Shown one piece after another: positions 16,408-25,429 of a stretch of 64,000 nt of DNA. The stretch comes from Alphaproteobacteria bacterium (GTDB lineage Bacteria > Pseudomonadota > Alphaproteobacteria > RF32 > CAG-239). The first letter of the stretch is position 1, and every line of letters starts with the position of its first letter. A program made the translations under genes and the position numbers. Under the pieces are notes generated by a model. The model made no database searches. It was not told the DNA's origin and saw nothing but the letters and a program-made list of their open reading frames with translations. Where the stretch lies: positions 22,572 through 86,571 of the forward strand of contig SUUX01000005.1 in the NCBI GenBank assembly GCA_015062305.1, read 5' to 3'.

Positions 16408-17175
16408 ATGAAAATGTTAAGCATAAATAAAACAGTCAGACAAAGTGTTGTGGCATTAATGTTGGCAACATCGTTGTCCGGATGCGGAATGCTTTCTCGT
16501 TTGAGCAGAGTTGGACAAGAGCCGCCACTAACACCAATTACAAATCCGGTAGAAGCCAGAGGATATGAACCGGTTTCTATGCCGATGCCTCATACAGAGG
16601 AAGCTACTTCTGCAGCAAACTCTTTATGGAAGCGAGGCTCTAGCGGATTCTTTAAGGATCAGAGAGCTTCTAAGGTGGGGGATATTATTACGGTAAAAGT
16701 TTCTGCTAAAGATACGGCATTGATGGAAAATGAAATGGAGCAGAACAGAGATGATAACAGTGATTCTTTGGGGATAGGCTCGTTCTTTGGATATGAAAGT
16801 TATTTGGACAAGATTTTGCCGGGTGCCGCAGATAAGGATAATTTGGTTGATATTAATTCGAATCGGGAAATATCTGGTGACGGCAAAATTGATAGAAAAG
16901 AAAAAATAGATATGACAATGGCTGCTATCGTAACTCAAGTGTTGCCAAATGGTAATTTGGTGATTGAAGGAACTCAAGAAATTAGAGTCAGTTATGAAGT
17001 GCGCCAGTTGACAGTTCGAGGTGTGATAAGAAGAGCAGATATAACTTCGGATAACACAATAGAATCCAGCAAAATTGCAGAATTGAGAGTTTCTTATGGC
17101 GGAGAGGGTGTGATATCTGATGTTCAGCAACCTCGCTATGGAAGGCAGATATTGGATATTGTTGCTCCGTTCTAG
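16408..17175 (+). CDS. flgH: Flagellar L-ring lipoprotein FlgH
   Basis: Forms the outer-membrane L-ring. ATG 16408 is preferred over GTG 16405. The 255-residue protein has a lipoprotein signal ending LSGC (lipidated Cys26). The conserved block SLWKRGSSGFFKDQRASKVGDIITV is followed near the C-terminus by the motifs LPNGNLVIEGTQEIRV and ISDVQQPRYGRQILDIVAPF. Last gene of the operon; the order flgF-flgG-flgA-flgH is that of Caulobacter. Confidence 0.97.
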   Translation: MKMLSINKTVRQSVVALMLATSLSGCGMLSRLSRVGQEPPLTPITNPVEARGYEPVSMPMPHTEEATSAANSLWKRGSSGFFKDQRASKVGDIITVKVSAKDTALMENEMEQNRDDNSDSLGIGSFFGYESYLDKILPGAADKDNLVDINSNREISGDGKIDRKEKIDMTMAAIVTQVLPNGNLVIEGTQEIRVSYEVRQLTVRGVIRRADITSDNTIESSKIAELRVSYGGEGVISDVQQPRYGRQILDIVAPF

Positions 17176-17207
17176 AGTAAGTTTCCCTTATTATTGTGTG
17201 TCAGATT

Positions 17208-17316
17208 TTAAGAAAAAGTCTCCCCAATTTTTTCTTAAATGTATCGGTTCCAGTATGGAACTGAATTTCCCCAATGATCTGTCCCGAGTTTTCCCCAATC
17301 TTCGGGACAGATTTTT
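17208..17316 (+). terminator. Three consecutive stem-loops after flgH, the last a terminator
   Basis: Hairpin 1 is TTAAGAAAAA/TTTTTCTTAA (17208-17238). Hairpin 2 is GTTCC/GGAAC (17247-17261). Hairpin 3 is ATCTGTCCCGA/TCGGGACAGAT (17277-17312), an 11-bp perfect stem followed by T4. The motif CCCCAAT occurs three times, at 17222, 17269 and 17293: in loop 1, between 2 and 3, and in loop 3. Hairpin 3 ends the flagellar operon; the role of the rest is unknown. Confidence 0.7.
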
Positions 17317-17403
17317 AAGTGGATGATTTTGGTTTTGATGTTTAAATGAAAAAAATAACTGTTATATTCGTTGTGATGATAATTCTATTAAAAGGAAGCG
17401 TAA

Positions 17404-18072
17404 ATGAATAATATCGATGATCAGATTAGAGATGCTGAAGAAGAAGCAAGCTTGTTGATGGGATTCTCAAAAGCTTTGACATCTGCTTCTACATGCAATG
17501 ATAACCATGTGAAATTGATGGCTTTAGATGAGAATCTGAAGTTGTGGGTAGGAATAGAATCATCGCTGAAAAGCGCAAAGAATTTGCTTCCACAAGAAAT
17601 TAAGGAAAATTTATTGAAATTGTCTAAGTATGTTGAACGTTTGACCATATCTAAGGGTGTAGATATGAGCAAGACAGACTTTGATTGCTTGGCTAATATA
17701 AATATGCAGATTTCTGAAGGTTTGTTGGCTGTGGTCAGAAACTCTTTGGCAAAAGAAGAAGCTTTTTCTTTGCTGAAATGTGCTATTGATTTGTCTAATG
17801 CTCATGAAAGTAAAAATTCTGGCGATTTGATAAATGCTTTGGATAATAATTTGCAATTGTGGGTGTATATTAAGACTTTGGCAAAAAACAAATCTACAGC
17901 ATTGCCAGAGGAAACAAAGTCAAATTTGATTAAATTGGCTGATTATGTTTCTTCTAAGACATTAGAAGTAGGAAAGAATTTGGATAAGGTTGACAATGGA
18001 ACAATTGAAAGCTTTATCAATGCTAATTTGCAAATATCCGAAGGTTTGATTACCAGTCAGAAGATAGCTTAA
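17404..18072 (+). CDS. Tandem FlaF-like protein (two FlaF domains)
   Basis: FlaF is a small alphaproteobacterial protein needed for flagellin production or secretion together with FlbT. This 222-residue protein contains the FlaF pattern twice. Copy 1 (about 12-108) has ALDENLKLW, LLPQEIKENLLKLSKYV and NINMQISEGL. Copy 2 (about 118-215) has ALDNNLQLW, LPEETKSNLIKLADYV and NANLQISEGL. The order of elements (AL..N..LW, LP.E, L..YV, N..I..GL) matches my recollection of Caulobacter FlaF, which has a single copy of about 115 residues. Good ribosome site (AAAAGGAAG). Its position after the rod/ring operon supports a flagellar role. The duplication is directly visible; FlaF identity is by motif comparison from memory. 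Confidence 0.75.
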   Translation: MNNIDDQIRDAEEEASLLMGFSKALTSASTCNDNHVKLMALDENLKLWVGIESSLKSAKNLLPQEIKENLLKLSKYVERLTISKGVDMSKTDFDCLANINMQISEGLLAVVRNSLAKEEAFSLLKCAIDLSNAHESKNSGDLINALDNNLQLWVYIKTLAKNKSTALPEETKSNLIKLADYVSSKTLEVGKNLDKVDNGTIESFINANLQISEGLITSQKIA

Positions 18073-18088
18073 TTATTGTATATTTTAT

Positions 18089-18117
18089 AAAAGCCGTCTT
18101 AGAGACGGCTTTTTTTA
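18089..18117 (+). terminator. Intrinsic terminator
   Basis: AAGCCGTCT (18091-18099) and AGACGGCTT (18103-18111) with a 3-nt loop, followed by T6. It ends the FlaF-like gene. Confidence 0.9.
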
Positions 18118-18197
18118 TGCACAATAAGCTGTTATCTCTGTTGTAAAAACAGATAAAAAACAATATAAATAAACAGATTACAGATGGAGATGAATAT

Positions 18198-19448
18198 ATG
18201 TTGTTTTCTAAATTTGAGCGATTGGTGGCAAAAAGGTATTTGCGAGCAAAGAGAAAAGAAGGTTTTATCTCGGTTATAACAGGGTTTGCTTTTACTGGAA
18301 TTGCGCTGGGTGTTGCAACTTTGATTATTGTAATGTCGGTAATGAATGGTTTTAGACATGAGTTGCTTGGTCGCATTTTGGGGATTAACGGCCATATCGG
18401 AATAATGTCTCCTCTGGGGTATCCTTTTAATAACTACAAACAAGCTGTTTCTGATTTGGGAGACATCGAGCATGTTAAGTTAGTGATACCTATGATTGAA
18501 AATCAGTTGTTGGTGTCGGCAGGAAAATCTGCTGAAGGGGCTATGGTGAGAGGAGTTTCGGCTGAAGATTTGCTTAAAAAACCTATTTTACAAGAAGCTT
18601 TTAAGAAAGTTGATATGAAAGATTTTGTTGGGGATAATGTGGTTATGGGCGTGCGTTTGGCAACCAAGATGGGAGTTGTGCCAGGCGATAAGGTGACGCT
18701 GATATCGCCAAATGGAAAAGTTACAGCATTTGGCACAGTGCCAAGAATGAAGTCGTATCAAGTGATTGGTGTTTTTGAAGCCGGTATGTATGAATATGAT
18801 TCCAGTTTTATATTTATGCCTTTGGATACGGCTCAGACATATTTTGGCTTGAAAGGAGCTGTTACACATATTGACGTGACAATAGATGATGAAAAGGTGT
18901 TAGCTCCGGTTAGAAGAGGGATAGAACGCAGTGTTAGTGGTGATGGAGCCTATGTCTACGATTGGAAGCAAACCAATGCAGCGTTTTTTAATGCTATAGA
19001 TGTTGAAAGAAATGTGATGTTTATAATATTGACACTCATCATATTGGTGGCTGCATTTAATATTATTACCGGTCTGATTATGTTGGTAAAAGACAAGGGT
19101 AGAGATGTTGCAGTATTGCGAACAATGGGTGCTACTAAAGGTATGGTAATGCGTATATTTTTTATGGATGGAGCATTTATTGGTGTTGTGGGAACAACAA
19201 TAGGTTTGATTTTGGGATTGCTGTTTTGTCATAATATTGAGGCAATTCGTCAGGGGTTGCAGGCCTTGATGGGAAGAGATTTGTTTTCGGCAGAAATATA
19301 TTTCTTATCTAAATTGCCTGCCAAGGTTGATAATATGGAAGTTTTGACTGTTGTGGTGATTTCTTTGTTGCTGTCTTTTTTGGCAACGTTATATCCGGCA
19401 TATCGTGCTGCAAAAATGGATCCGGTGGAGGCTTTGCGCTATGAATAA
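18198..19448 (+). CDS. lolC: Lipoprotein-releasing ABC transporter permease LolC/LolE
   Basis: Inner-membrane subunit that releases mature lipoproteins to LolA for transport to the outer membrane. The 416 residues show an N-terminal helix, a large periplasmic domain (about 45-270) and three C-terminal helices in the MacB/FtsX manner. Family motifs are ERLVAKRYLRAKRKEGFISV near the start and LATLYPAYRAAKMDPVEALRYE at the end. A single LolC-type permease with LolD is common in alphaproteobacteria. lolD starts inside its last codons. Confidence 0.95.
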   Translation: MLFSKFERLVAKRYLRAKRKEGFISVITGFAFTGIALGVATLIIVMSVMNGFRHELLGRILGINGHIGIMSPLGYPFNNYKQAVSDLGDIEHVKLVIPMIENQLLVSAGKSAEGAMVRGVSAEDLLKKPILQEAFKKVDMKDFVGDNVVMGVRLATKMGVVPGDKVTLISPNGKVTAFGTVPRMKSYQVIGVFEAGMYEYDSSFIFMPLDTAQTYFGLKGAVTHIDVTIDDEKVLAPVRRGIERSVSGDGAYVYDWKQTNAAFFNAIDVERNVMFIILTLIILVAAFNIITGLIMLVKDKGRDVAVLRTMGATKGMVMRIFFMDGAFIGVVGTTIGLILGLLFCHNIEAIRQGLQALMGRDLFSAEIYFLSKLPAKVDNMEVLTVVVISLLLSFLATLYPAYRAAKMDPVEALRYE

Positions 19449-20154
19449 ACAGACACCTACATTAGAATTGAAAAAATTACATCGCTCTTTTAGGCAAGGA
19501 AGCCAGATTGTAGATGTGTTGCGTGGTGTGGACTTGCAAATTGATAAAGGCGAAGTTGTTGCTTTGATTGGGCCATCCGGAGCCGGAAAATCTACGTTGT
19601 TGCAAATAACAGGGTTGCTGGATCAGCCTAGTAAGGGCGAAGTTTATCTAGATGGACTAAAATGCTCTAAGTTGGGTGATGCAATGAGAACTTCTTTGCG
19701 TAGAGATTACTTGGGGTTTGTGTATCAATATCATAATTTGTTGCCAGATTTTGATGCTGTTGAAAATGTGATGATGCCTCTTTTGATATCAGGGGTAAAG
19801 CCTGTGTTGGCTAAAGACAGAGCAGAAAAGTTGCTAAAGCGTTTGGGATTAGAAAAAAGATTTAGACATCGCCCCGCAGAACTTTCGGGAGGAGAACAAC
19901 AGCGAGTGGCTATTGCAAGAGCATTGGCAAATGCTCCAAAACTTTTGTTGGCAGATGAACCTACCGGAAATTTGGATCCCAAAACTTCGGAGGCTGTTTT
20001 TGCTGAATTGGTTGCAATAGTCAGAGAAACAGGTTTGTCGGCTTTGGTTGCTACTCATAATATGGAGCTAGCTAAACAAATGGATAGAATTGTTGTTCTG
20101 CAAGATGGTAAGCTGATTGAGACTTCGTCATCTATGGATAAGAACTTTTATTAG
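19441..20154 (+). CDS. lolD: Lipoprotein-releasing ABC transporter ATP-binding protein LolD
   Basis: ATPase driving lipoprotein release with LolC. From ATG 19441 it has 237 residues; a longer frame from 19405 would run inside lolC and is rejected. Walker A is GPSGAGKST (44-52), the signature LSGGEQQRVAIARAL follows, and Walker B is LLLADEPTGNLDP. The 8-nt overlap with lolC (ATGAATAA) shows coupling. No terminator separates it clearly from the rpmI promoter region. Confidence 0.97.
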   Translation: MNKQTPTLELKKLHRSFRQGSQIVDVLRGVDLQIDKGEVVALIGPSGAGKSTLLQITGLLDQPSKGEVYLDGLKCSKLGDAMRTSLRRDYLGFVYQYHNLLPDFDAVENVMMPLLISGVKPVLAKDRAEKLLKRLGLEKRFRHRPAELSGGEQQRVAIARALANAPKLLLADEPTGNLDPKTSEAVFAELVAIVRETGLSALVATHNMELAKQMDRIVVLQDGKLIETSSSMDKNFY

Positions 20155-20177
20155 AGTTATTTTTTTGAAGAAAATGC

Positions 20178-20206
20178 TTGCATTTGCTTTTGTTTCGATG
20201 TATAAG
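20178..20206 (+). promoter_or_regulatory. Sigma-70 promoter of rpmI-rplT-pheS-pheT
   Basis: TTGCAT (20178-20183), a 17-nt spacer and TATAAG (20201-20206). The start would be near 20213, giving an rpmI leader of about 80 nt that contains GC-rich segments and could hold ribosomal-protein autoregulation. No named leader family is recognised. Confidence 0.6.
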
Positions 20207-20294
20207 ACGCCTTGAACCGAGTGGTGTGGGCTAATCGGCATGCCTTGCGACTCGTTATAAATCCGTAATTTATGTAATTTGGAAAGGGATTAAA

Positions 20295-20492
20295 ATGCCT
20301 AAAATGAAAACTAAGAGTGCCGTAAAAAAACGCTTTAGCGTTACCGGTACAGGTAAATTGAAAAGAAACGCCGCTTATAAAAGACACTTGCTCTTCAATA
20401 AGCCTACAAAAATGAAAAGACAGGCTCGTGGTACTGTATTGCTTGACGAGGCTGATGTTAAAATCGTTAAGAAGTTTTTACCGTATTTGTAA
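20295..20492 (+). CDS. rpmI: 50S ribosomal protein L35 (bL35)
   Basis: Small basic ribosomal protein. 65 residues starting [20 protein letters not shown], the family signature, and ending VKKFLPYL. Ribosome site GGAAAGGGATTAAA. infC, often upstream in other bacteria, is absent here. rplT follows after 12 nt. Confidence 0.98.
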   Translation: MPKMKTKSAVKKRFSVTGTGKLKRNAAYKRHLLFNKPTKMKRQARGTVLLDEADVKIVKKFLPYL

Positions 20493-20504
20493 GGGGAAGA
20501 AGAG

Positions 20505-20864
20505 ATGTCACGTATTAAAAGAGGTGTTACTGCACACGCACGTCACAAAAAAGTTCTCTCTATGGCCAAAGGTTACAGAGGACGTAATAAGAATGTATTT
20601 AGAGTAGCTGTTGAAAAAGTTGAAAAAGCTTTGCAATATGCTTATCGTGATAGAAGAACCAAAAAGAGAAATTTCCGTGCTTTGTGGATTCAGCGTATTA
20701 ATGCTGCTACTCGCTTGCACGATATGACATATTCTCGATTTATGAACGGGCTCGCCAAAGCAGGTATTGAGCTTGATCGTAAAGTGTTGGCTGATATCGC
20801 TGTTAAAGAGCCCGAAACTTTCGCAAAACTGGTTGAACAGGTTAAGGCTTCTTTAAGTAAGTAA
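20505..20864 (+). CDS. rplT: 50S ribosomal protein L20 (bL20)
   Basis: Early-assembly protein of the large subunit. 119 residues opening [18 protein letters not shown] and containing the conserved [15 protein letters not shown] and [13 protein letters not shown] blocks. Normal length. Ribosome site GGGGAAGAAGAG. Cotranscribed with rpmI; in some bacteria L20 represses this operon. Confidence 0.98.
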   Translation: MSRIKRGVTAHARHKKVLSMAKGYRGRNKNVFRVAVEKVEKALQYAYRDRRTKKRNFRALWIQRINAATRLHDMTYSRFMNGLAKAGIELDRKVLADIAVKEPETFAKLVEQVKASLSK

Positions 20865-20887
20865 TTATCGAAACAAATGTTGATGTT

Positions 20888-20922
20888 AGAGAGTCTGCTT
20901 GAGCAATCAGGTAAGACTCTCT
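20888..20922 (+). promoter_or_regulatory. Hairpin between rplT and pheS
   Basis: AGAGAGTCT (20888-20896) pairs with AGACTCTCT (20914-20922), loop 17 nt, followed by TTGCATTTT. It may be a weak terminator or attenuator that sets pheS-pheT level apart from the ribosomal genes. No Phe-rich leader peptide was found. Confidence 0.45.
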
Positions 20923-20945
20923 TGCATTTTAAATATGGTGGAAAA

Positions 20946-22049
20946 ATGGAAAATATAGAAAATCTCAAAGTAAATACGTTGTTAGCAATAAATGATGCTG
21001 CTGATTTGAAGATGCTTGATGAAATTAGAGTATCTGTGTTGGGAAAAAAAGGTGCTATTACAGATTTGATGAAGGGTTTGGCAACTCTTTCGGTGGATGA
21101 AAAGAAAGAGATGGGAAAAACGCTCAATGTGTTGAAGTCTGAAATAGAAGAGGCTATTGAAGCTAAAAAACAAATTTTGGCTGAAGCAGAACTTAATGCA
21201 AAATTGGCTAAAGAAACAATAGATGTGACATTGCCTATAAGACCAGAGAACCAAGGGCGAATTCATCCGGTTTCTAAAATTTATGAAGAGGTTGTGGCTA
21301 TATTTGGCGAAATGGGTTTTGAAGTTGCAGAGGGACCGGATATTGAAGATCAGTTCCATAATTTTAATGCTTTGAATATGCCGGCAAATCACCCAGCCAG
21401 ACAAATGCAGGATACTTTTTATGTGCCAAACCCAGATAGTGATGATTTTGATGATAGTTTTGTGGTTAGAACACATACTTCTCCTGTGCAAATAAGGACT
21501 ATGGAAAATAAAAAACCTCCAATTAGAATTATTGCTCCGGGGCGTACGTATCGTTCGGATTATGATGCAACTCATACACCTATGTTCCACCAGGTTGAGG
21601 GATTGGTGATTGATAAAAATATTACAATGGCTCATCTTAAAGGGTGTTTGTATGATTTTGTGAAAGCTTTTTTTGAGTTAGATGATCTTCCTGTAAGATA
21701 TCGCCCATCGTATTTTCCTTTTACAGAACCATCTGCTGAGATGGATATCGGTTGTAAAAAAACCAAGACAGAGTTGAAAATAGGAGCTGGTACAGATTGG
21801 CTTGAAATTTTGGGATGTGGTATGGTGCATCCTAATGTTTTGCGTGCCGGAGGTATTGATCCTAATGAGTATCAAGGATTTGCTTTTGGTGTGGGAATAG
21901 ATCGTTTGGCGATGCTAAAGTATGGTATTCCTGATTTGAGGACATTTTTTGAGTCTGATGTTCGTTGGTTGAAACACTATGGATTTTTGCCACTTGATGA
22001 ATCTTCAATGACAGGTGGATTGAGTAATAATGGAGGAGCTGCACGATGA
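20946..22049 (+). CDS. pheS: Phenylalanyl-tRNA synthetase alpha subunit
   Basis: Catalytic subunit of the alpha2beta2 PheRS. 367 residues from the ATG at 20946 (GGTGGAAAA site); an upstream in-frame start at 20877 is rejected because the extra residues have no family character. An N-terminal coiled coil is followed by the class II core with HPVSKIYEEVVAIFGEMGFEV. The C-terminal motif is GFAFGVGIDRLAMLKYGIPDLR. The stop overlaps the pheT start (ATGA). Confidence 0.97.
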   Translation: MENIENLKVNTLLAINDAADLKMLDEIRVSVLGKKGAITDLMKGLATLSVDEKKEMGKTLNVLKSEIEEAIEAKKQILAEAELNAKLAKETIDVTLPIRPENQGRIHPVSKIYEEVVAIFGEMGFEVAEGPDIEDQFHNFNALNMPANHPARQMQDTFYVPNPDSDDFDDSFVVRTHTSPVQIRTMENKKPPIRIIAPGRTYRSDYDATHTPMFHQVEGLVIDKNITMAHLKGCLYDFVKAFFELDDLPVRYRPSYFPFTEPSAEMDIGCKKTKTELKIGAGTDWLEILGCGMVHPNVLRAGGIDPNEYQGFAFGVGIDRLAMLKYGIPDLRTFFESDVRWLKHYGFLPLDESSMTGGLSNNGGAAR

Positions 22050-24436
22050 AATTTACGTTATCTTGGTTGAAAGAGCATTTGGAAACAGAAGCCAGCGTTG
22101 ATGAGATTGCAGAAACCCTAACAAAAATCGGACTGGAAGTTGAGGAAATAATCAATCCATCCAAAGAGTTATCTTCATTTGTTACAGCAAAGGTTGAAGA
22201 TTTACAAAACCACCCAGATTCTGATCATTTGCATATATTGAAGGTTAACACCGGAAAAGAAGTTTTGCAAATTGTATGCGGTGCTCCAAATGTGGTGAAA
22301 GATATGGTTGGTATTTTGGCCCCGGTAGGTACATTAATACCTGCGTTTGGAGAGAAAATACAGGTTGGCAAAATTCGTGGTGTTGAAAGCTTTGGTATGA
22401 TGTGTTCTGAAAAAGAACTTGGTATCGGAGAAGATCATAACGGAATTATAAGTTTGCCTGTGGATACTCCAATAGGTGTTTCTGCAGATAAAATTTTGGC
22501 ATCAGATCCCGTTATTGAGATAGCTATTACTCCCAATAGAGCAGAGTGCTTAGGGGTTAGAGGTGTTGCCAGAGATTTGGCTGCCGCCGGGCTGGGACAA
22601 CTGAAATCTTTAAATATTGCTAGTAAAAACAGCACCTTCAAATCCCCGATTGATGTTAAAGTTGAGGATTTTAATGCATGCCCTGTTTATGTCGGAAGAT
22701 ATATTCGAGGTGTTAATAATAAGGCAGAAACACCAAAGTGGATGAAAGATAGGTTGACCGCTATCGGATTGCGCTCAATTTCTCCGTTGGTGGATATTAC
22801 TAACTACATTAATTATGATTTAGCTCGTCCACTCCATGTTTTTGATGCAGATAAAATAAAAGGTGATATTTGTGTCAGAATGGCTAAAGATGGAGAAAAA
22901 TTTGTTTCTTTGGAAGAAAAAGAATATGATTTAGATGATTTGTCTTTGGGTATTTGTGATGATGAAGGAGTGCAGTGTTTGGGTGGTATTATGGGAGGAG
23001 CTGAAAAGGGCTGCTCTGCGGAAACTCAAAATGTTTTTTTGGAATGTGCATTGTTTACTCCGGAATGTATTGCAAGAACTGGAAGAAAATATCAGATAGA
23101 TTCAGATTCTAGGTATCGTTATGAACGTTGGGTTGATCCTAAATCTAATGTCTTGGGTTCTGATTATGCAACCCAGCTTATTTTGGATATTTGTGGAGGA
23201 GAAGTTTCTGAGCAAATTGTGTGTGGAAATGAGGAGTGTGAACCAAGAGTGGCTTATTTGCGCCCTGAAAGACTCAAATCTTTTGTTGGTATAGATGTTT
23301 CTAAAGAAAAGATAATGGAAATTCTTTCAAACTTGGGCTTTGATATTAGCATTGAAGGTGATAAAATAAAAGCTGTGTCGCCGACGTGGAGAGGAGATAT
23401 TGAGGGTGAACATGACCTGATAGAAGAGGTTGTCAGAATGGTTGGTTTGGATGCTGTGCCTGCTGAAACTTTGCCTTCTAATAGTTTTCCTAAACAAGTG
23501 TTGACACCAGCTCAGCGTAGAGTGGTGACAGTCAAGCATGAATTGGCATCCAGAGGTATGATGGAAACTGTTACGTGGAGTTTTACGGATTCTAAATTGG
23601 CAGAGAGCTTTTTAAACGGAAAAGAAAAAGTGGCTTTGTATAATCCGATTACTTCTGAGTTGGATATTATGCGTCCTTCTGTGTTGCCAAATTTGTTACA
23701 AGGTTTGAAGGCTAATGTTGCCAGAGGATATGGAAATATCTCTTTGTTTGAGGTTGGTCCTGCTTTTTATGGACGTAAACCAGGTGAACAAAATATGGTG
23801 GCTGCTGGTATTCGTTGTGGTATGACATCTAAAAAACATTGGAGTGCTAATGAAAGAGCCTATGATGTTTTTGATGCCAAAGCAGATGCAATGGCTGCAA
23901 TAGCGGCTGCAAATGGTCCATTTGACAATGCTCAGATATCTTTGGATGCTCCGTCTTATTATCATCCGGGGCGTAGTGGTGCCATGAGATTGGGAAAAAA
24001 TGTGATAGCTTATTTTGGAGAGTTGCACCCAATGGTGCTGAAACGCTTGGGAATTAAACAGCGGGTGGTTGCTTTTGAAGTGAATCTGGATAATATTCCT
24101 TTGCCCAGAAATATTACAGATAAGGCACGCAAAAGATTGGAATTGTCGGCTTTTCAGTCTGTGGATAAGGATATGGCCTTTGTAATGGATAAGAGTGTGA
24201 AGGCGGCAGATGTTTTGGCTGCTGCTAAGAATGCCGATAGACAACATATTTCTGATGTTAGAATATTTGATGTTTATGAAGGTGAAAACTTATCTGAAGG
24301 CAAAAAATCTTTGGCATTGGCTTTGACTTTTCAGCCTGTTGAAGGCACTTTTAGTGATGCAGATATAGAAGTGCTGATGAATAAGGTGGAACAAGCTGTG
24401 AAGTCTAAGTTTGGAGCTGAACTCAGAAATTCGTAG
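22046..24436 (+). CDS. pheT: Phenylalanyl-tRNA synthetase beta subunit
   Basis: Large subunit of PheRS with tRNA-binding and editing domains. 796 residues beginning MKFTLSWLKEHLETEASVDEIAE. The EMAP-like tRNA-binding domain (about 40-150) has HPDSDHLHILKVNTG and QIVCGAPNV. The B3/B4 editing region includes RGVARDLAAAGLGQL, and the C-terminal anticodon-binding domain contains SAFQSVDKDMAFV. Normal length. Coupled to pheS by a 4-nt overlap and closed by a strong terminator. Confidence 0.98.
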   Translation: MKFTLSWLKEHLETEASVDEIAETLTKIGLEVEEIINPSKELSSFVTAKVEDLQNHPDSDHLHILKVNTGKEVLQIVCGAPNVVKDMVGILAPVGTLIPAFGEKIQVGKIRGVESFGMMCSEKELGIGEDHNGIISLPVDTPIGVSADKILASDPVIEIAITPNRAECLGVRGVARDLAAAGLGQLKSLNIASKNSTFKSPIDVKVEDFNACPVYVGRYIRGVNNKAETPKWMKDRLTAIGLRSISPLVDITNYINYDLARPLHVFDADKIKGDICVRMAKDGEKFVSLEEKEYDLDDLSLGICDDEGVQCLGGIMGGAEKGCSAETQNVFLECALFTPECIARTGRKYQIDSDSRYRYERWVDPKSNVLGSDYATQLILDICGGEVSEQIVCGNEECEPRVAYLRPERLKSFVGIDVSKEKIMEILSNLGFDISIEGDKIKAVSPTWRGDIEGEHDLIEEVVRMVGLDAVPAETLPSNSFPKQVLTPAQRRVVTVKHELASRGMMETVTWSFTDSKLAESFLNGKEKVALYNPITSELDIMRPSVLPNLLQGLKANVARGYGNISLFEVGPAFYGRKPGEQNMVAAGIRCGMTSKKHWSANERAYDVFDAKADAMAAIAAANGPFDNAQISLDAPSYYHPGRSGAMRLGKNVIAYFGELHPMVLKRLGIKQRVVAFEVNLDNIPLPRNITDKARKRLELSAFQSVDKDMAFVMDKSVKAADVLAAAKNADRQHISDVRIFDVYEGENLSEGKKSLALALTFQPVEGTFSDADIEVLMNKVEQAVKSKFGAELRNS

Positions 24437-24450
24437 CTGTATAAGACAAG

Positions 24451-24488
24451 AAAAAACCGCCAATGTAGTGTTGGCGGTTTTTTTTTGT
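24451..24488. terminator. Two-way intrinsic terminator between pheT and the convergent membrane-protein gene
   Basis: AAAACCGCCAA (24453-24463) and TTGGCGGTTTT (24471-24481) with a 7-nt loop, preceded by an A run and followed by nine or more T, so it functions in both directions. Confidence 0.93.
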
Positions 24489-24494
24489 TTTTTA

Positions 24495-25355
24495 TTAAGC
24501 TGTTGCCGGTTTTAATTTGGGAGCCGGACGTTTAGTTGTTTTTTTGGGGGTCGGTTTTTTAGTTGGCTCTTTGGTTATTTTGGCCCCTTTTTTGTTTGTT
24601 GTAGCTTTTTTGGGTTTATTTACCGGCTCTGCTTGTTTGGTTGGAGCAGGGACGATTGCTTGTTCTTCTTCTGTTTTGATGGGTAATGGAGTTTTGTTTA
24701 GACGATTGGCTTTTATATAGGCAATGTTAAAACAGATGAAGGTCATCATAAACAATGTCACAATAATCATATTTGTATATGGGCAAGCAGTAGTCAAATA
24801 ATGTAATATTACATAAGGTAAGTAAATGAGTAAAGCAACTAAAAGCCATTGACTATATTTGCGTTTTGTGTAGTTGTTAAACTCTTTGAGAGAGGGGATC
24901 TTGTTTTGAATTATCAATGGCAGTATAATATTGAAGCGAGCTATAAATACAAACCCGATGAAAGAATTTATCAAAATTGCCAAAGATAAACAAATAAGAG
25001 GGTCTAATCCTGTTAGAGATAATAAATATTGGAATAAGAAAATGGGTGCTGTTCCAATAAGCCCGATAGCTATTTGAGCCAATAAGTAGATGATGTATGC
25101 TTGAAGACTGCTGAAAGGATTAATGATGTTGTAGTTAAATAGTCGTCTGTATATGCAAACATCTGTGGCAGCACTAACAAGAGGTAAAACCAGCATGGCA
25201 GCATATACAACATATATTAATCCAGAAACAGGATGCATTATATCATTGAAATATATGTTTAGGGCAGAAAGAGCCAATAAAGGCAAAGAAATAACTAGCA
25301 TGAAACGAATGTTTTTGAAAAACATTTTGTATGCATCTATAATTATTTTTAGCAT
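24495..25355 (-). CDS. Membrane protein with a Lys/Pro/Thr-rich tail, function unknown
   Basis: A 286-residue protein starting MLKIIIDAYKMFFKN. The frame is open 20 codons further, but ATG 25355 follows a perfect AGGAGG site (25363-25368) and is clearly the start. Five or six hydrophobic helices occupy residues 1-215. The last 60 residues are hydrophilic, very rich in Lys, Pro and Thr (KKPTPKKTTKRPAPK), and probably cytoplasmic. No family is recognised. It is the last gene of the helicase-msrA-nagA-nagB strand group, 74 nt after nagB. Confidence 0.8.
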   Translation of the reverse strand: MLKIIIDAYKMFFKNIRFMLVISLPLLALSALNIYFNDIMHPVSGLIYVVYAAMLVLPLVSAATDVCIYRRLFNYNIINPFSSLQAYIIYLLAQIAIGLIGTAPIFLFQYLLSLTGLDPLICLSLAILINSFIGFVFIARFNIILPLIIQNKIPSLKEFNNYTKRKYSQWLLVALLIYLPYVILHYLTTACPYTNMIIVTLFMMTFICFNIAYIKANRLNKTPLPIKTEEEQAIVPAPTKQAEPVNKPKKATTNKKGAKITKEPTKKPTPKKTTKRPAPKLKPATA

Positions 25356-25429
25356 GAGACAACCTCCTAATATTGTACTTAGGTATAATTTAGTATTTAT
25401 ATTAGATGTTGTCAAAAAGAAATTTGATG

